Assembly (NCBI RefSeq): GCF_011751075.1
Contig: NZ_JAALLN010000008.1
Span: 62,001 to 126,000, forward strand
Origin: Flavobacterium poyangense
GTDB lineage: Bacteria > Bacteroidota > Bacteroidia > Flavobacteriales > Flavobacteriaceae
DNA length: 64,000 bases
Direction of reading: 5' to 3'
The notes beneath the pieces are model-generated. The model made no database searches, was not told where the DNA came from, and worked only from the letters and a program-made list of their open reading frames with translations. Position 1 is the first letter of the stretch; every line of letters begins with the position of its first letter. This document shows positions 9,413 through 18,365 of this stretch, one piece after another. A program made the translations under genes and the position numbers.

Positions 9413-10267
9413 CTATTTTGTATAAGCTACAGCCAATTGTTTGCTGCTTCCTAAACCATCCATTCCTAATTCGATTATATCTCCGGCTTTGATGTAAATG
9501 GGCTCCGGTTTAATTCCTAAACCTACCCCCGGAGGAGTTCCGGTACTAATTATATCTCCCGGAAGCAAAGTCATAAACTGACTTAAATAATGCACTAAAA
9601 ATGGAATTTTGAATACCAGATTTGAGGTATTACTGTTCTGGAATTTTTTACCGTTTACGGTTAACCACATCGGTATATTATTCACATCTGCAATTTCGTC
9701 CTGAGTTGCCAGAAAGGGTCCCAGCGGGGCGAATGTATCGCTTCCTTTTCCTTTGGCCCATTGGCCTCCACGTTCGATTTGAAAAGCTCTTTCGCTGTAA
9801 TCATTAAGCAAAGCATAACCAGCAACATAATCTAATGCCTCAGCTTCTTCAACATAACTTGCTTTTTTTCCTACTACAAAAGCCAATTCAATTTCCCAAT
9901 CGGTTTTTTCGCTGTTCTTTGGAATAATCAAATTATCATTTGGTCCGCACAATGCCGTAGTTGATTTAAAAAAGATAATGGGCTCAGCCGGAATTGGCGC
10001 ATTGGTTTCTAAACAATGGTCTACATAGTTTAAACCGATGCAAATTATTTTTGAAGGCCTTGCAACCGGAGAACCTAAACGTACCTTTGTATCTACTTCC
10101 GGTAACACCGGATTACTTTCTAATGCTTTTCTTAGTTTCTCTAATCCGTTTTCTTCAAAGAATGTTTCGTTATAATCTGTTACTATTGAAGATACATCAA
10201 ATCTTTTTTCCTCTATTAAAATACCCGGTTTTTCTTTGCCGGCTTCTCCAAATCGTATTAATTTCAT
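9413..10267 (-). CDS. FAH-family hydrolase, probable 2,4-diketo-3-deoxy-L-fuconate hydrolase
   Basis: This 284-residue cytoplasmic protein is of the fumarylacetoacetate hydrolase family. IICIGLNYVDHC, the metal-binding DWEIELAFVVG and GDIISTGTPPGVG are visible. In the non-phosphorylating L-fucose route this family cleaves 2,4-diketo-3-deoxy-L-fuconate to pyruvate and L-lactate. That substrate is inferred from the neighbouring lactate-oxidation genes, SDR, dehydratase and FucP. Other acylpyruvase activities are possible on sequence alone. Confidence 0.85.
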   Translation of the reverse strand: MKLIRFGEAGKEKPGILIEEKRFDVSSIVTDYNETFFEENGLEKLRKALESNPVLPEVDTKVRLGSPVARPSKIICIGLNYVDHCLETNAPIPAEPIIFFKSTTALCGPNDNLIIPKNSEKTDWEIELAFVVGKKASYVEEAEALDYVAGYALLNDYSERAFQIERGGQWAKGKGSDTFAPLGPFLATQDEIADVNNIPMWLTVNGKKFQNSNTSNLVFKIPFLVHYLSQFMTLLPGDIISTGTPPGVGLGIKPEPIYIKAGDIIELGMDGLGSSKQLAVAYTK

Positions 10268-10386
10268 TTTATTCTTAATTTAATATATTATACTTCTTCT
10301 TGCTTCTTTAAATGACCACTCAGATCCAGTTCAGGTTAAAAACAAAGCTTGCCACAACTCGATCGATAGCGAACAGGCGAAGCAAT

Positions 10387-10493
10387 GGCACGAATTTTCA
10401 CGAATTATTTTTAAAACTTAGAAATAATCATTTTAATCCTTCTAATCTGTGGCAGAAAAAATAGCCACAGATTTCACTGATTTAAAAGATTTA
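10387..10493. repeat. Interspersed repeat, CACGAATTTTCACGAATT family
   Basis: It carries GGCACGAATTTTCACGAATT followed by AATCTGTGGC and an inverted GCCACAGATTTCACTGATTT. The same unit occurs as three tandem copies at 43716-44300 and as a fragment at 57764-57799. The AATCTGTGGC/GCCACAGATT arms can form a hairpin. It sits between lutC and the FAH gene. Confidence 0.75.
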
Positions 10494-10587
10494 TAAGTGA
10501 AACGTCTTTTTTTGTTTTCAAAATCTATATTCCTATGTGTTAAAAAAATAATTACACCCAACGGGTTTTAAATAATTATTTTGTCCT

Positions 10588-11172
10588 TTATTCAATTACA
10601 TAAATCACAGCACTTCTTGCTCCGTGAGCTCCTATTACTAATGATTGTTCGATATCGGCTGTTTTAGATGGTCCCGCAATAAAAACACCAAATCCTTCTT
10701 TTGAAACCTCTACTCTTTCGTAGGCCTGATGTAAAGTATCAACTATGTCTTTTTTCTCTAGTACTAAAACCAAATGCTGACATATAAAAGGAATAAGTCT
10801 GTTAATCATTTGACTTTCATAAACCCAAACAGCACCATTTTCTGCTACTCCAATTGTTCCTTTAACATAGGCTTTCTCCACTTTTTCCAGTTCAAATGCT
10901 GATAAAGAACTGACCTGTTCGTCTACATCTCCAATTGCAGAAATTGTATTTACTACAAAACTCCCGTTCAATCTATCGGTAGTTAATTGTTCTTGCAATT
11001 CTGTAATATCTGAGATCAATACCGCCCTACCGCCAATACTTTCTAAAACTAATTTAAACTGCGCATAGACATCGTCATACTGAATCACAACACTGCTATC
11101 AATAACAGGAATCTCAACAAATTCAGGCTGATTCATTGCTATGGCACTCAATATGTAGTCTCTTGCACTCAT
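10588..11172 (-). CDS. lutC: Lactate utilization protein C (LUD domain)
   Basis: This 194-residue protein has a LUD domain, with the signature GPSKTADIEQSLVIGAHGA near the C-terminus. LutC works with LutA and LutB as the iron-sulfur L-lactate-oxidising complex producing pyruvate. It starts 19 bp after lutB, so translation is probably coupled. In this locus it would consume the L-lactate released from L-fucose. Confidence 0.9.
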   Translation of the reverse strand: MSARDYILSAIAMNQPEFVEIPVIDSSVVIQYDDVYAQFKLVLESIGGRAVLISDITELQEQLTTDRLNGSFVVNTISAIGDVDEQVSSLSAFELEKVEKAYVKGTIGVAENGAVWVYESQMINRLIPFICQHLVLVLEKKDIVDTLHQAYERVEVSKEGFGVFIAGPSKTADIEQSLVIGAHGARSAVIYVIE

Positions 11173-11191
11173 TTTTTTATTAGCTGTTATT

Positions 11192-12565
11192 TTAATTTTG
11201 GCTTTTATTATTTTTTAAATACCAATCTCTAAAAGATTCCTTTGGAGCAACAGGCATTTCTCTTTGTTTGAACCAAACATTTAATTTATTGTTTACCACA
11301 AAAGGAAATAACTGCATACTCTTCCTCCCTATTTTGCCCAGCAGACGATAGATTTTAGGATTCGAGAACAGGAAATTCATTCCTTTCATGCTTAATTTTT
11401 TGCTCGCCGTAACATAACCTTCCGCAACAATTACTTGTCTCCATTTCCATAATTGTTCATGAATATTAATTTTTACAGGACAAACGTTAGTACAACTGCC
11501 GCATAAAGTGGAAGCAAAAGGCAAATCGGCATTGGCTTTCCTGTCTAAATTTGGATTTAAAATAGAGCCAATAGGCCCTGCAACAGCAGTATGATAGCTA
11601 TGTCCGCCACTTCTGCGATACACCGGACAGGTATTAAAACAAGCTGCACAACGAATACATTTTAAGGAATTTCTAAAATCTTCTCTTCCTAATTGTTTGC
11701 TGCGTCCATTATCTACAATCACAATATGCATTTCCTGATTGGGTCTCGGTTTGTGAAAATGACTCGAGTAAGTTGTTATAGGCTGACCTGTAGCACTTCT
11801 GGCCAATAATCTCAAAAACACAGCTAAATGTTCTGCTTTTGGAATTATTTTTTCGAAACCCATACAGGCAATATGTACAGCAGCCGTGTGCGCTCCCATA
11901 TCGGCATTTCCTTCATTGGTACAAACAACAAAACCTCCGGTCTCTGCAATCGCAAAATTAACTCCGGTAATTGCCAGTTGCGATTCTACAAACTTATTGC
12001 GCAAATGCTGCCTCGCTGCCTCGGTTAAATATTGCGGATCGTTATTTCCTTTTTCGGTTTGCAAATGCTCATGGAAAGTAGCACTTACGTCTTCTTTTTT
12101 TAAGTGAATGGCGGGCAACACTATATGACTTGGAGGTTCTTTTCGAAATTGAACAATACGTTCTCCTAAGTCAGTATCAACTACTTCTACACCATTATGT
12201 TGTAAATATTCGTTCAAATGACATTCTTCGGTTAACATACTCTTGCTCTTCACAATTTTCTGAATACCGTGTTCTTTGATGATTCTATGAACGATCTCAT
12301 TGTGTTCTTTGGCATCTGCAGCCCAATGCACTTTTACACCATTGGCTTTCGCTTTTTCTTCAAATTCTTTTAAATAATTGGAGAGATTAGAAAGTGTTGC
12401 ATTTTTGATCTGCGATCCCCACTCTCTCAATTGTTCCCATTCCGGTAAACCAAACGCCGCCTTATCCCTTTTTTCACGAACAAACCATAAGGTTTCGTCG
12501 TGCCAATTGGTTCTTGGCTCGTCTGCTATAAACTTTTCCGCTAATGCAGCGTGTTTTACCGTCAT
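11192..12565 (-). CDS. lutB: Lactate utilization protein B, iron-sulfur
   Basis: This 457-residue protein has an N-terminal LUD domain and a C-terminal ferredoxin-like part with two cysteine clusters. They are CIRCAACFNTCP (Cys303, 306, 309, 313) and CGSCTNVCP (Cys355, 358, 362), consistent with two [4Fe-4S] clusters. It is the electron-transfer subunit of the LutABC L-lactate oxidation system. It is normally directly next to lutA, but here 691 bp of repeats separate the two. Confidence 0.93.
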   Translation of the reverse strand: MTVKHAALAEKFIADEPRTNWHDETLWFVREKRDKAAFGLPEWEQLREWGSQIKNATLSNLSNYLKEFEEKAKANGVKVHWAADAKEHNEIVHRIIKEHGIQKIVKSKSMLTEECHLNEYLQHNGVEVVDTDLGERIVQFRKEPPSHIVLPAIHLKKEDVSATFHEHLQTEKGNNDPQYLTEAARQHLRNKFVESQLAITGVNFAIAETGGFVVCTNEGNADMGAHTAAVHIACMGFEKIIPKAEHLAVFLRLLARSATGQPITTYSSHFHKPRPNQEMHIVIVDNGRSKQLGREDFRNSLKCIRCAACFNTCPVYRRSGGHSYHTAVAGPIGSILNPNLDRKANADLPFASTLCGSCTNVCPVKINIHEQLWKWRQVIVAEGYVTASKKLSMKGMNFLFSNPKIYRLLGKIGRKSMQLFPFVVNNKLNVWFKQREMPVAPKESFRDWYLKNNKSQN

Positions 12566-12606
12566 ACTTTACTTTTTATACTGCTCTTCATTGGCGCATT
12601 TTTTTT

Positions 12607-12750
12607 TAACACATAGAAACATAGATTTTGAATTCTTAAAAAAGGCGTTTCACTTATTTGCAATACACATAGTTTATACCATGCGAAAGAAATGTGTTCC
12701 CCTTAAACATCCTTTTTTACCAATTAGAATCCATATCTCTATGTGTCTTA
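12607..12750. repeat. CACATAGAAACATAG element, copy 1
   Basis: It is bounded by TAACACATAGAAACATAG and an inverted right arm (CTCTATGTGTCTTA). The interior has a TTTCACTTATTT block, an ACACATAG motif and AGAAATGTGTT. It has no coding capacity. It is part of the tandem pair between lutA and lutB. Confidence 0.85.
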
Positions 12751-12853
12751 AAAAAACATCAACTAAAACCAACTCATCTATTCTATCTCTTATTAGTTAC
12801 CATTTATAAAACTTCATTTTTCATATACTGCTCTTCATTGGTGCAATTTTTTT

Positions 12854-12997
12854 TAACACATAGAAACATAGATTTTGAATTCTTAAAAAAGGTGTTTCAC
12901 TTATTTGCAATACACATAGTTTATAACATGCGAAAGAAATGTGTTCCCCTTAAAACATCCTTTTTCACCAATTTGAATCTATATCTCTATGTGTCTA
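12854..12997. repeat. CACATAGAAACATAG element, copy 2
   Basis: It is nearly identical to the copy at 12607 and belongs to the second unit of the tandem duplication. It has the same inverted ends and interior blocks. Confidence 0.85.
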
Positions 12998-13076
12998 AAA
13001 AAAACTCCAACTAAAACCAACTCATCTATTCTATCTCTTATTAGTCACTAATTGCCATTTATAAAACTTCATTTTT

Positions 13077-13218
13077 CAAACACATAGAAACATAACATTT
13101 GCAACTTTAAAACAGAAGTTCCACTTATTTCCTATACACATAGTTTGCTATGTGAAAGAAATGGGTTTCTTTTTACTATCCTTTTCTCATCAACTAAAAT
13201 CTATGTTCCTATGTGTTA
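13077..13218. repeat. CACATAGAAACATAG element, copy 3
   Basis: It has full terminal inverted repeats (AACACATAGAAACATA and CTATGTTCCTATGTGTTA). The interior holds a perfect palindrome CACATAG-TTTG-CTATGTG. It is more diverged from copies 1 and 2 than those are from each other, so it predates their duplication. Confidence 0.85.
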
Positions 13219-13256
13219 AAAAAAATCAACTAAAACCAACTCGTTTACTTTATTTT

Positions 13257-13994
13257 TTATAAAAAACCATTCAATATCTCAGCAATATGAATCGTTTTTG
13301 TCTTACTTCCTTGTCGCTTTAATATTCCTTCCAAATGCATCAGACAACTGGCATCTCCACCAGTGATATAATCTACCTCATTATCCTGGTGTTCATTTAC
13401 CCTGTCTTTGCCCATTTTTACACTCACCGCTTCTTCAAATACACAGAAAGTACCTCCAAAACCACAACATTCATCACTCCGTTTTGGTTTGCTCAACCTA
13501 ATGCCTTTTACCATATTGAGTAATTGCTCGGGTTTAGAAAATTCTGGCAGCATTCTTTCTGACATTGACGAAAGATGTAATCCTCTTTGTCCATGACAGC
13601 TATTGTGCAATCCGACTTTAAAGGGAAAATTGGCATTAATAGTTTCTACTTTCAGAACATCGGTTAAAAATTCGGTAAGTTCATAGACAGCGTTACGAAT
13701 CTGTACTGCCACTTCCGGATGTTCTACATCTTGCAAATGCTCTTTTATATGTAAAACACAACTTCCTGACGGAGCCACGATATAATCAAATCCTTTAAAA
13801 TTCTTAACAAAATTCTGATCACAACCTTTACTCAAATTTGCAAAACCACTATTGGCCATTGGCTGACCGCAACAGGTTTGTTCTAAAGGAAAAGTAACCT
13901 CACAACCCAGCTTTTCTAATAATTGCAAAGTCGCAATACCCACATTGGGGTAAAACTGATCTATATAGCAGGGTATAAATAAGGCGACCTTCAT
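13257..13994 (-). CDS. lutA: Lactate utilization protein A, CCG-motif subunit
   Basis: This 245-residue protein has two cysteine-rich CCG domains: CCGQPMANSG in the N-half and CCGFGGTFCV in the C-half, plus GGDASCLMHL. It is the (Fe-S)-binding oxidoreductase subunit of LutABC. It starts 6 bp after the SDR gene stop, so it is co-transcribed with the fucose pathway. That placement argues that its lactate comes from fucose breakdown. Confidence 0.92.
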   Translation of the reverse strand: MKVALFIPCYIDQFYPNVGIATLQLLEKLGCEVTFPLEQTCCGQPMANSGFANLSKGCDQNFVKNFKGFDYIVAPSGSCVLHIKEHLQDVEHPEVAVQIRNAVYELTEFLTDVLKVETINANFPFKVGLHNSCHGQRGLHLSSMSERMLPEFSKPEQLLNMVKGIRLSKPKRSDECCGFGGTFCVFEEAVSVKMGKDRVNEHQDNEVDYITGGDASCLMHLEGILKRQGSKTKTIHIAEILNGFL

Positions 13995-14000
13995 TGTAAC

Positions 14001-14765
14001 TTAGTTGTTTAATTTTATAAAACCTCCATCAATAGGATAATCACAACCGGTAACAAAACCGGATTCATCACTGCATAAAAACAAAGCCAGGGCTGCCACC
14101 TCATCTGGTTTTGCCATACGTCCGATAGGCTGTGATTTGGATAATTTTTCGAACATTTCAGCTTCCTGACCCGGATAATTTTTGGCAATAAATCCATCTA
14201 CAAATGGAGTATGCACGCGTGCCGGCGAAATCGAATTACAACGAATATTTTCGCTCATATAATCTCTCGCTACCGACAAGGTCATTGCCATTACAGCCCC
14301 TTTGGCAGTAGAATAAGCAAACCGATCCGAGATGCCTACCCATGCTGCAATAGAAGCCATATTTACGATTACACCTCCACCGGAATTTCTAAACTGAGGT
14401 ACCGCAGCATGTAAACAATTGTATACTCCTTTTACATTTACGCTCATAATTCTGTCAAAATCAGCTTCGGGAGTAGTATCTACTTTACCTACGTGAGCAA
14501 TTCCGGCGTTGTTTACCAAAATATTGATATTACCAATTTTCTCAAATGTTGCTATTACTTCTTGTTGATTCGCAACATTACAGGCATGCGAAAATACTTT
14601 CCCTCCACTTGCTTTTATTTCATCAACCGCTGTTTGGGCACTTTCTTCTGTTAAGTCGACAATATGAACTTCGGCTCCCTGCTTTGCAAACAAAACCGAA
14701 ATGGCTTTGCCAATCCCGCTCCCGCCTCCGGTAACAACTGCTTTTTTGTTTTGTAGTGAAAACAT
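14001..14765 (-). CDS. SDR oxidoreductase, probable 2-keto-3-deoxy-L-fuconate dehydrogenase
   Basis: This 254-residue classical SDR has the NAD-binding TGGGSGIG, NNAG, a catalytic Ser in MASIAAW and Tyr/Lys in YSTAK. In the non-phosphorylating fucose pathway an SDR oxidises 2-keto-3-deoxy-L-fuconate to the 2,4-diketo acid. The substrate is assigned from position, between the UxaA-like dehydratase and LutA and with the FAH hydrolase downstream. Unlike the SDR at 37856 it keeps the full catalytic tetrad. Confidence 0.87.
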   Translation of the reverse strand: MFSLQNKKAVVTGGGSGIGKAISVLFAKQGAEVHIVDLTEESAQTAVDEIKASGGKVFSHACNVANQQEVIATFEKIGNINILVNNAGIAHVGKVDTTPEADFDRIMSVNVKGVYNCLHAAVPQFRNSGGGVIVNMASIAAWVGISDRFAYSTAKGAVMAMTLSVARDYMSENIRCNSISPARVHTPFVDGFIAKNYPGQEAEMFEKLSKSQPIGRMAKPDEVAALALFLCSDESGFVTGCDYPIDGGFIKLNN

Positions 14766-14813
14766 AAATTATTTACTATTTTACTCGTTGGGCTTAATTA
14801 ATTTAACACATAG

Positions 14814-14944
14814 AGACATAGCTTTTGAATGCTTTAAAAAGGCATTTCACTTATTTATAATACACATAGCTTGCTATGTGAAGGAAATGTGTTTCTTTTT
14901 TGTATTCTTTATCAACCAGAAAGAATCTATGTTACTATGTGTTA
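14814..14944. repeat. CACATAGAAACATAG element, copy 4
   Basis: The left end is TAACACATAGAGACATAG and the right end CTATGTTACTATGTGTTA, with an internal CACATAG-CTTG-CTATGTG hairpin. It lies between the SDR and dehydratase genes of the fucose block, so it would be transcribed with them. Confidence 0.85.
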
Positions 14945-15012
14945 GCTTTTTTTACCCAAACAATTTGATTTATACTTTTTTGTTCCATTTTTAACTCCAA
15001 AGATTTTTCTTT

Positions 15013-16668
15013 CTATAAAGAAACGCCACGTTTCCACGGAATAAAATCATCCTGGTTTAACAATACTGCTTTTGGAATAATCTCGCCGCTGGCTGCTTTG
15101 ATGCAATATTCCAGTATATCTTCGCCCATTTCTTCAATGGTTTTTTCGCCGCTTATAATCGGACCACAATCAATATCTATAATGTCGCTCATTTTTTTAG
15201 CCAAAACCGAATTTGTAGCTACTTTGATTACAGGACAAACCGGATTTCCTGTTGGCGTTCCCAACCCTGTGGTAAATAATATTAATGTGGCTCCGGATGC
15301 TGCTTTTCCGGTTGTTGCTTCTACATCGTTTCCCGGTGTACAAACTAAACTTAAACCTGCTTTTACAGCTTGTTCTGTGTAATCTAACACATCGATAACA
15401 GGAGCCGTTCCCCCTTTTTTTGCTGCACCGGCACTTTTTATGGCATCTGTTATTAAACCGTCTTTAATGTTTCCGGGCGAAGGATTCATATGAAATCCCG
15501 AACCTACTTTATGTGCCAATGCATCATAGGACTGCATTAAATCAATGAACTTTTTTGCCGTTTCTTCTGATGTACAACGATCGATAAGATTTTGTTCGAC
15601 TCCACACAATTCCGGAAATTCTGCTAATAATACTTTACCTCCTAAAGCCACCAACAAATCTGACGTATAACCAACTGCCGGATTTGCCGAAACACCACTA
15701 AAACCATCACTTCCTCCACATTTAACTCCTAAACACAATTCGCTCAAAGGCGCCGGAGTTCGTTGTCGTTTATTTATTTCAATTAATCCTTCGAATGTTT
15801 TTTTAATAGCATCGGCAATTAATTGCTCTTCACTTTTAGATTGCTGCTGTTCAAAAATGTACAACGGTTTATCAAAATGTGGGTTTTGCTTTTTGACATC
15901 GTTTGTAAAATTTTGCACTTGTAAATGTTGGCACCCCAAACTTAGAACTGTTATTCCGGCAACATTTGGATGATTTGCGTAAGACGCCAATAAGGCACTT
16001 AATGTAGCCGAATCTTGTCGCGTACCTCCACAGCCTCCCTGATGATTTAAAAATTTTATCCCGTCTACATTTTTAAAAACTTTGTTAGTGTAGGGATCCG
16101 GAGTCAGTTGCACATCAATTGCATCGAGGCTTCTTCCGTTTTTATAGGCTTCAAGCAAAGCATGGGTATATTGCGTATACTTATCACTTACAGAATATCC
16201 CAATTCATTATGCAAAGCCTCGCGTATTACATCGAGATTTCGATTTTCACAAAATACAGTCGGTACAAATAGCCAATAATTTGCAGTTCCTACGCGACCG
16301 TCATTTCGTTTATATCCGTTAAAAGTTCTGTCTTTATATTTTGAAACATCTGGCGCTTTCCATTCAAAATCTATATCACGATATTTGTAAGGTTCAGCAG
16401 CATGTTTGAGATTTTCTGTCGTCATCAGACTTCCTTTTGCAACATTATATTGTACTTTTCCAACCAAAACGCCATACATAATAATTTCATCTCCTTCTCT
16501 CAAGTTGGTCGTATAAAATTTATGCTTTGCTTTGATTGTGTCTTGCAGTATATAAGTTTCATTCTCAAAAATTATACTTTCTCCTTTGGTCAAATCTGTT
16601 AAAGCCACCAGTACATTATCATCCGGGTGCATTTTTATGACCAATCGTTTACTTCCGTTATCTAACAT
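15013..16668 (-). CDS. UxaA-family dehydratase, probable L-fuconate dehydratase
   Basis: With the ATG at 16668 the product has 551 residues. An upstream ATG at 16719 would overlap fucP by 35 bp and add 17 non-conserved residues, so I prefer 16668, which leaves a 16-bp gap. An N-terminal SAF-like segment precedes the large altronate/galactarate dehydratase domain, with GGCGGTRQDS, GVKCGGSDGFSG and GLGTPTGNP. The family dehydrates sugar acids using a metal or Fe-S centre. Between FucP and the fucose SDR, L-fuconate to 2-keto-3-deoxy-L-fuconate is the most likely reaction. This is a different fold from the enolase-type fuconate dehydratase. Confidence 0.85.
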   Translation of the reverse strand: MLDNGSKRLVIKMHPDDNVLVALTDLTKGESIIFENETYILQDTIKAKHKFYTTNLREGDEIIMYGVLVGKVQYNVAKGSLMTTENLKHAAEPYKYRDIDFEWKAPDVSKYKDRTFNGYKRNDGRVGTANYWLFVPTVFCENRNLDVIREALHNELGYSVSDKYTQYTHALLEAYKNGRSLDAIDVQLTPDPYTNKVFKNVDGIKFLNHQGGCGGTRQDSATLSALLASYANHPNVAGITVLSLGCQHLQVQNFTNDVKKQNPHFDKPLYIFEQQQSKSEEQLIADAIKKTFEGLIEINKRQRTPAPLSELCLGVKCGGSDGFSGVSANPAVGYTSDLLVALGGKVLLAEFPELCGVEQNLIDRCTSEETAKKFIDLMQSYDALAHKVGSGFHMNPSPGNIKDGLITDAIKSAGAAKKGGTAPVIDVLDYTEQAVKAGLSLVCTPGNDVEATTGKAASGATLILFTTGLGTPTGNPVCPVIKVATNSVLAKKMSDIIDIDCGPIISGEKTIEEMGEDILEYCIKAASGEIIPKAVLLNQDDFIPWKRGVSL

Positions 16669-16684
16669 AGTATGTAAATAGAAT

Positions 16685-17974
16685 TTATGCTTTATTTGTT
16701 TGATGTGCATTAAATGCAAACAATAGTATTACTGAGAAACAGATCAGCGGAACAATGTAACCGTACTGAATGCTTCCTGTGCGATCTGAAATCAATCCTA
16801 AAACCGGGGGAAGCAATGCTCCGCCAACAATTGACATTACAATTAAAGAAGAACCAATTTTTGTGTTATGTTCAAGTCCGTCAATTCCCATTGAGAAAAT
16901 AGTTGGAAACATGATACTCATAAAAAAGGCTATCGCTATTAAAGTATAAACTACCAACATTCCGGTACCAACTATAGCCAAGATCGATAGCAGTATATTA
17001 ATAATGGCATAGATGATTAATAATTTTCTTGGTTGTATGTATTGCATAAAGAATGTTCCGGCAAAACGTCCAAGCATAAAAGCCAAACCGAAAAATCCTA
17101 AATATTTGGCTGCAACATCTTCAGCAAGTCCGGCAGAGGTAGTCGCCATTTTTATAAAAAAGCTTCCCACACAAACCTGTGCTCCTACGTAAAAGAACTG
17201 AGCTAAAATTCCCCAGCGTAACCGTTTTGATTTTAGGGCTCCTGTAAAACTTGCTCCATCTGCTCCCTCTTTATCTTCGTCTTTTACATCGGGCATATTG
17301 GTAAAATAAAACAAAACCGCTACCGCCAGAATAATTAGTCCTAAAACTAAGTATGGCATTTTTACACTTGCCGCTTCTTCTAAAACATAAGCATGTAATT
17401 CTGTAGGCGCCATAGCATTAATTTGAGCCTGAGTCAGATTTTTATCCGATAAGATCATTGGACCAATGTAGGCCGGAGCAATAAAAGCAGCTAATCCATT
17501 AAACGATTGCGAAAAATTTAGTCTTTTGGTTGCCGTTTCTGCCGGCCCCAATATGGTTACATACGGATTGGCTGCTGTTTCCAAAAAGGTAAGTCCACAG
17601 GCGATCACAAACAAAGCACCCAAAAAGTAAACGTATTGCAGCGAATTGGCGGCCGGAACAAACAAAATAGACCCCATGCCAAATAGAATCAACCCCATCA
17701 TAATACCTGACTTATAACCGTATTTTCGCATGATAAAGCCAGCAGGCAATGCCATAACAAAATAGGCAATAAAGACTGAAGAGTCTATTAGAGATGATTC
17801 TAAATCTGTAAGATTAAACGCTTTTCTTAAATGTGGAATTAGTATCGGATCCAGATTGTGTACAAAACCCCAGAAAAAGAATAAACTGGTCACCAATATA
17901 AAAGGAAAAAGCCATTTCTTATTTTCCTTAGTATCAGTCTCTTTTTGAATACCCAACTGCGTTAGTAATGCCAT
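16685..17974 (-). CDS. fucP: L-fucose:H+ symporter, MFS
   Basis: This 429-residue protein has about twelve hydrophobic segments and the FucP-type signature FFFWGFVHNLDPILIPHLRKA at the first helix, then FLETAANPYVTILG and NFSQSFNGLAAF. It imports L-fucose freed by the extracellular and periplasmic fucosidases. It is the first gene of the block running through dehydratase, SDR, lutA, lutB, lutC, FAH hydrolase and GH20. Confidence 0.93.
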   Translation of the reverse strand: MALLTQLGIQKETDTKENKKWLFPFILVTSLFFFWGFVHNLDPILIPHLRKAFNLTDLESSLIDSSVFIAYFVMALPAGFIMRKYGYKSGIMMGLILFGMGSILFVPAANSLQYVYFLGALFVIACGLTFLETAANPYVTILGPAETATKRLNFSQSFNGLAAFIAPAYIGPMILSDKNLTQAQINAMAPTELHAYVLEEAASVKMPYLVLGLIILAVAVLFYFTNMPDVKDEDKEGADGASFTGALKSKRLRWGILAQFFYVGAQVCVGSFFIKMATTSAGLAEDVAAKYLGFFGLAFMLGRFAGTFFMQYIQPRKLLIIYAIINILLSILAIVGTGMLVVYTLIAIAFFMSIMFPTIFSMGIDGLEHNTKIGSSLIVMSIVGGALLPPVLGLISDRTGSIQYGYIVPLICFSVILLFAFNAHQTNKA

Positions 17975-18049
17975 ATGCTTTTTATTAAAATTATGCTTAT
18001 TTACAATTATAAAAGTAGAATACTTAAAGTATAATTATTAATTCAATAT

Positions 18050-18126
18050 TACCCTTGTTTAATTATTAATTGTCAATTGTGATAATTTTAAACAAAGAGG
18101 TGTATTTAAAAAGAATGTGGAAAGTA
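18050..18126. repeat. Duplicated 3' end of the metallophosphoesterase gene (relic copy)
   Basis: It matches 18286-18365 over ~77 bp, including ACCCTTGTTTAATTA and TTTAAAAAGAATGTGGAAAGTA. The 18286 copy contains the stop and last codons of the metallophosphoesterase; this one encodes the same tail (YFPHSF-stop) without an upstream gene. It is probably the scar of a tandem duplication followed by deletion. Confidence 0.75.
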
Positions 18127-18130
18127 AATT

Positions 18131-18163
18131 AAACCGGACAGGTTTTTGAAACCTGTCCGGTTT
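18131..18163 (-). terminator. Hairpin terminator after the metallophosphoesterase
   Basis: AAACCGGACAGGTTT (18131-18145) pairs perfectly with 18149-18163 across a 3-base loop. A related hairpin is at 19271-19299, and similar AGACAGG-type ones are at 47972 and 48198. It probably ends transcription ahead of fucP. Confidence 0.7.
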
Positions 18164-18285
18164 ATAAACAAAAAGAGTCCCTGAAATTTTATTTGACACA
18201 TAGACTCTATCTTCATGATAAAGGGTACTAAAAAAGAAACTCATTTCTTTCGAATAGCTTGTCGCTTGATTTGTATTTTTTAAAT

Positions 18286-18365
18286 TACCCTTGTTTAATT
18301 AATACTTGTCTATTGCGATAATTTTAAACCAAAAAAAAGTACATTTAAAAAGAATGTGGAAAGTA
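18286..18365. repeat. Duplicated 3' end of the metallophosphoesterase gene (functional copy)
   Basis: This is the second member of the 77-bp direct repeat at 18050-18126. It overlaps the last codons and stop of the 18345-19250 gene. Confidence 0.75.

Larger units (their letters stand above)
12578..13077. repeat. Tandem duplication of a ~247-bp unit between lutA and lutB
   Basis: The two units start with ATACTGCTCTTCATTGG at 12578 and 12825. Each contains one copy of the CACATAGAAACATAG element (12607-12750 and 12854-12997) and ends with ATAAAACTTCATTTTTC. They differ at only a few positions, so the duplication is young. Plus-strand frames through this region exist only because of the repeat. 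Confidence 0.85.

Noticed and set aside
12378..13014. Plus-strand ORFs of 143 and 106 codons over lutB start and the lutA-lutB gap
   Set aside because: They run through the repeat elements and antisense to lutB, and resemble each other only because the DNA is duplicated; no protein-like composition.
14701..14994. Plus-strand ORF of 97 codons
   Set aside because: It is antisense to the SDR start and crosses the CACATAG element; it shares residues with the 12694 ORF only through the repeat.
18059..18244. Minus-strand ORF of 61 codons after the metallophosphoesterase
   Set aside because: It runs through a terminator hairpin and a duplicated gene tail in another frame.
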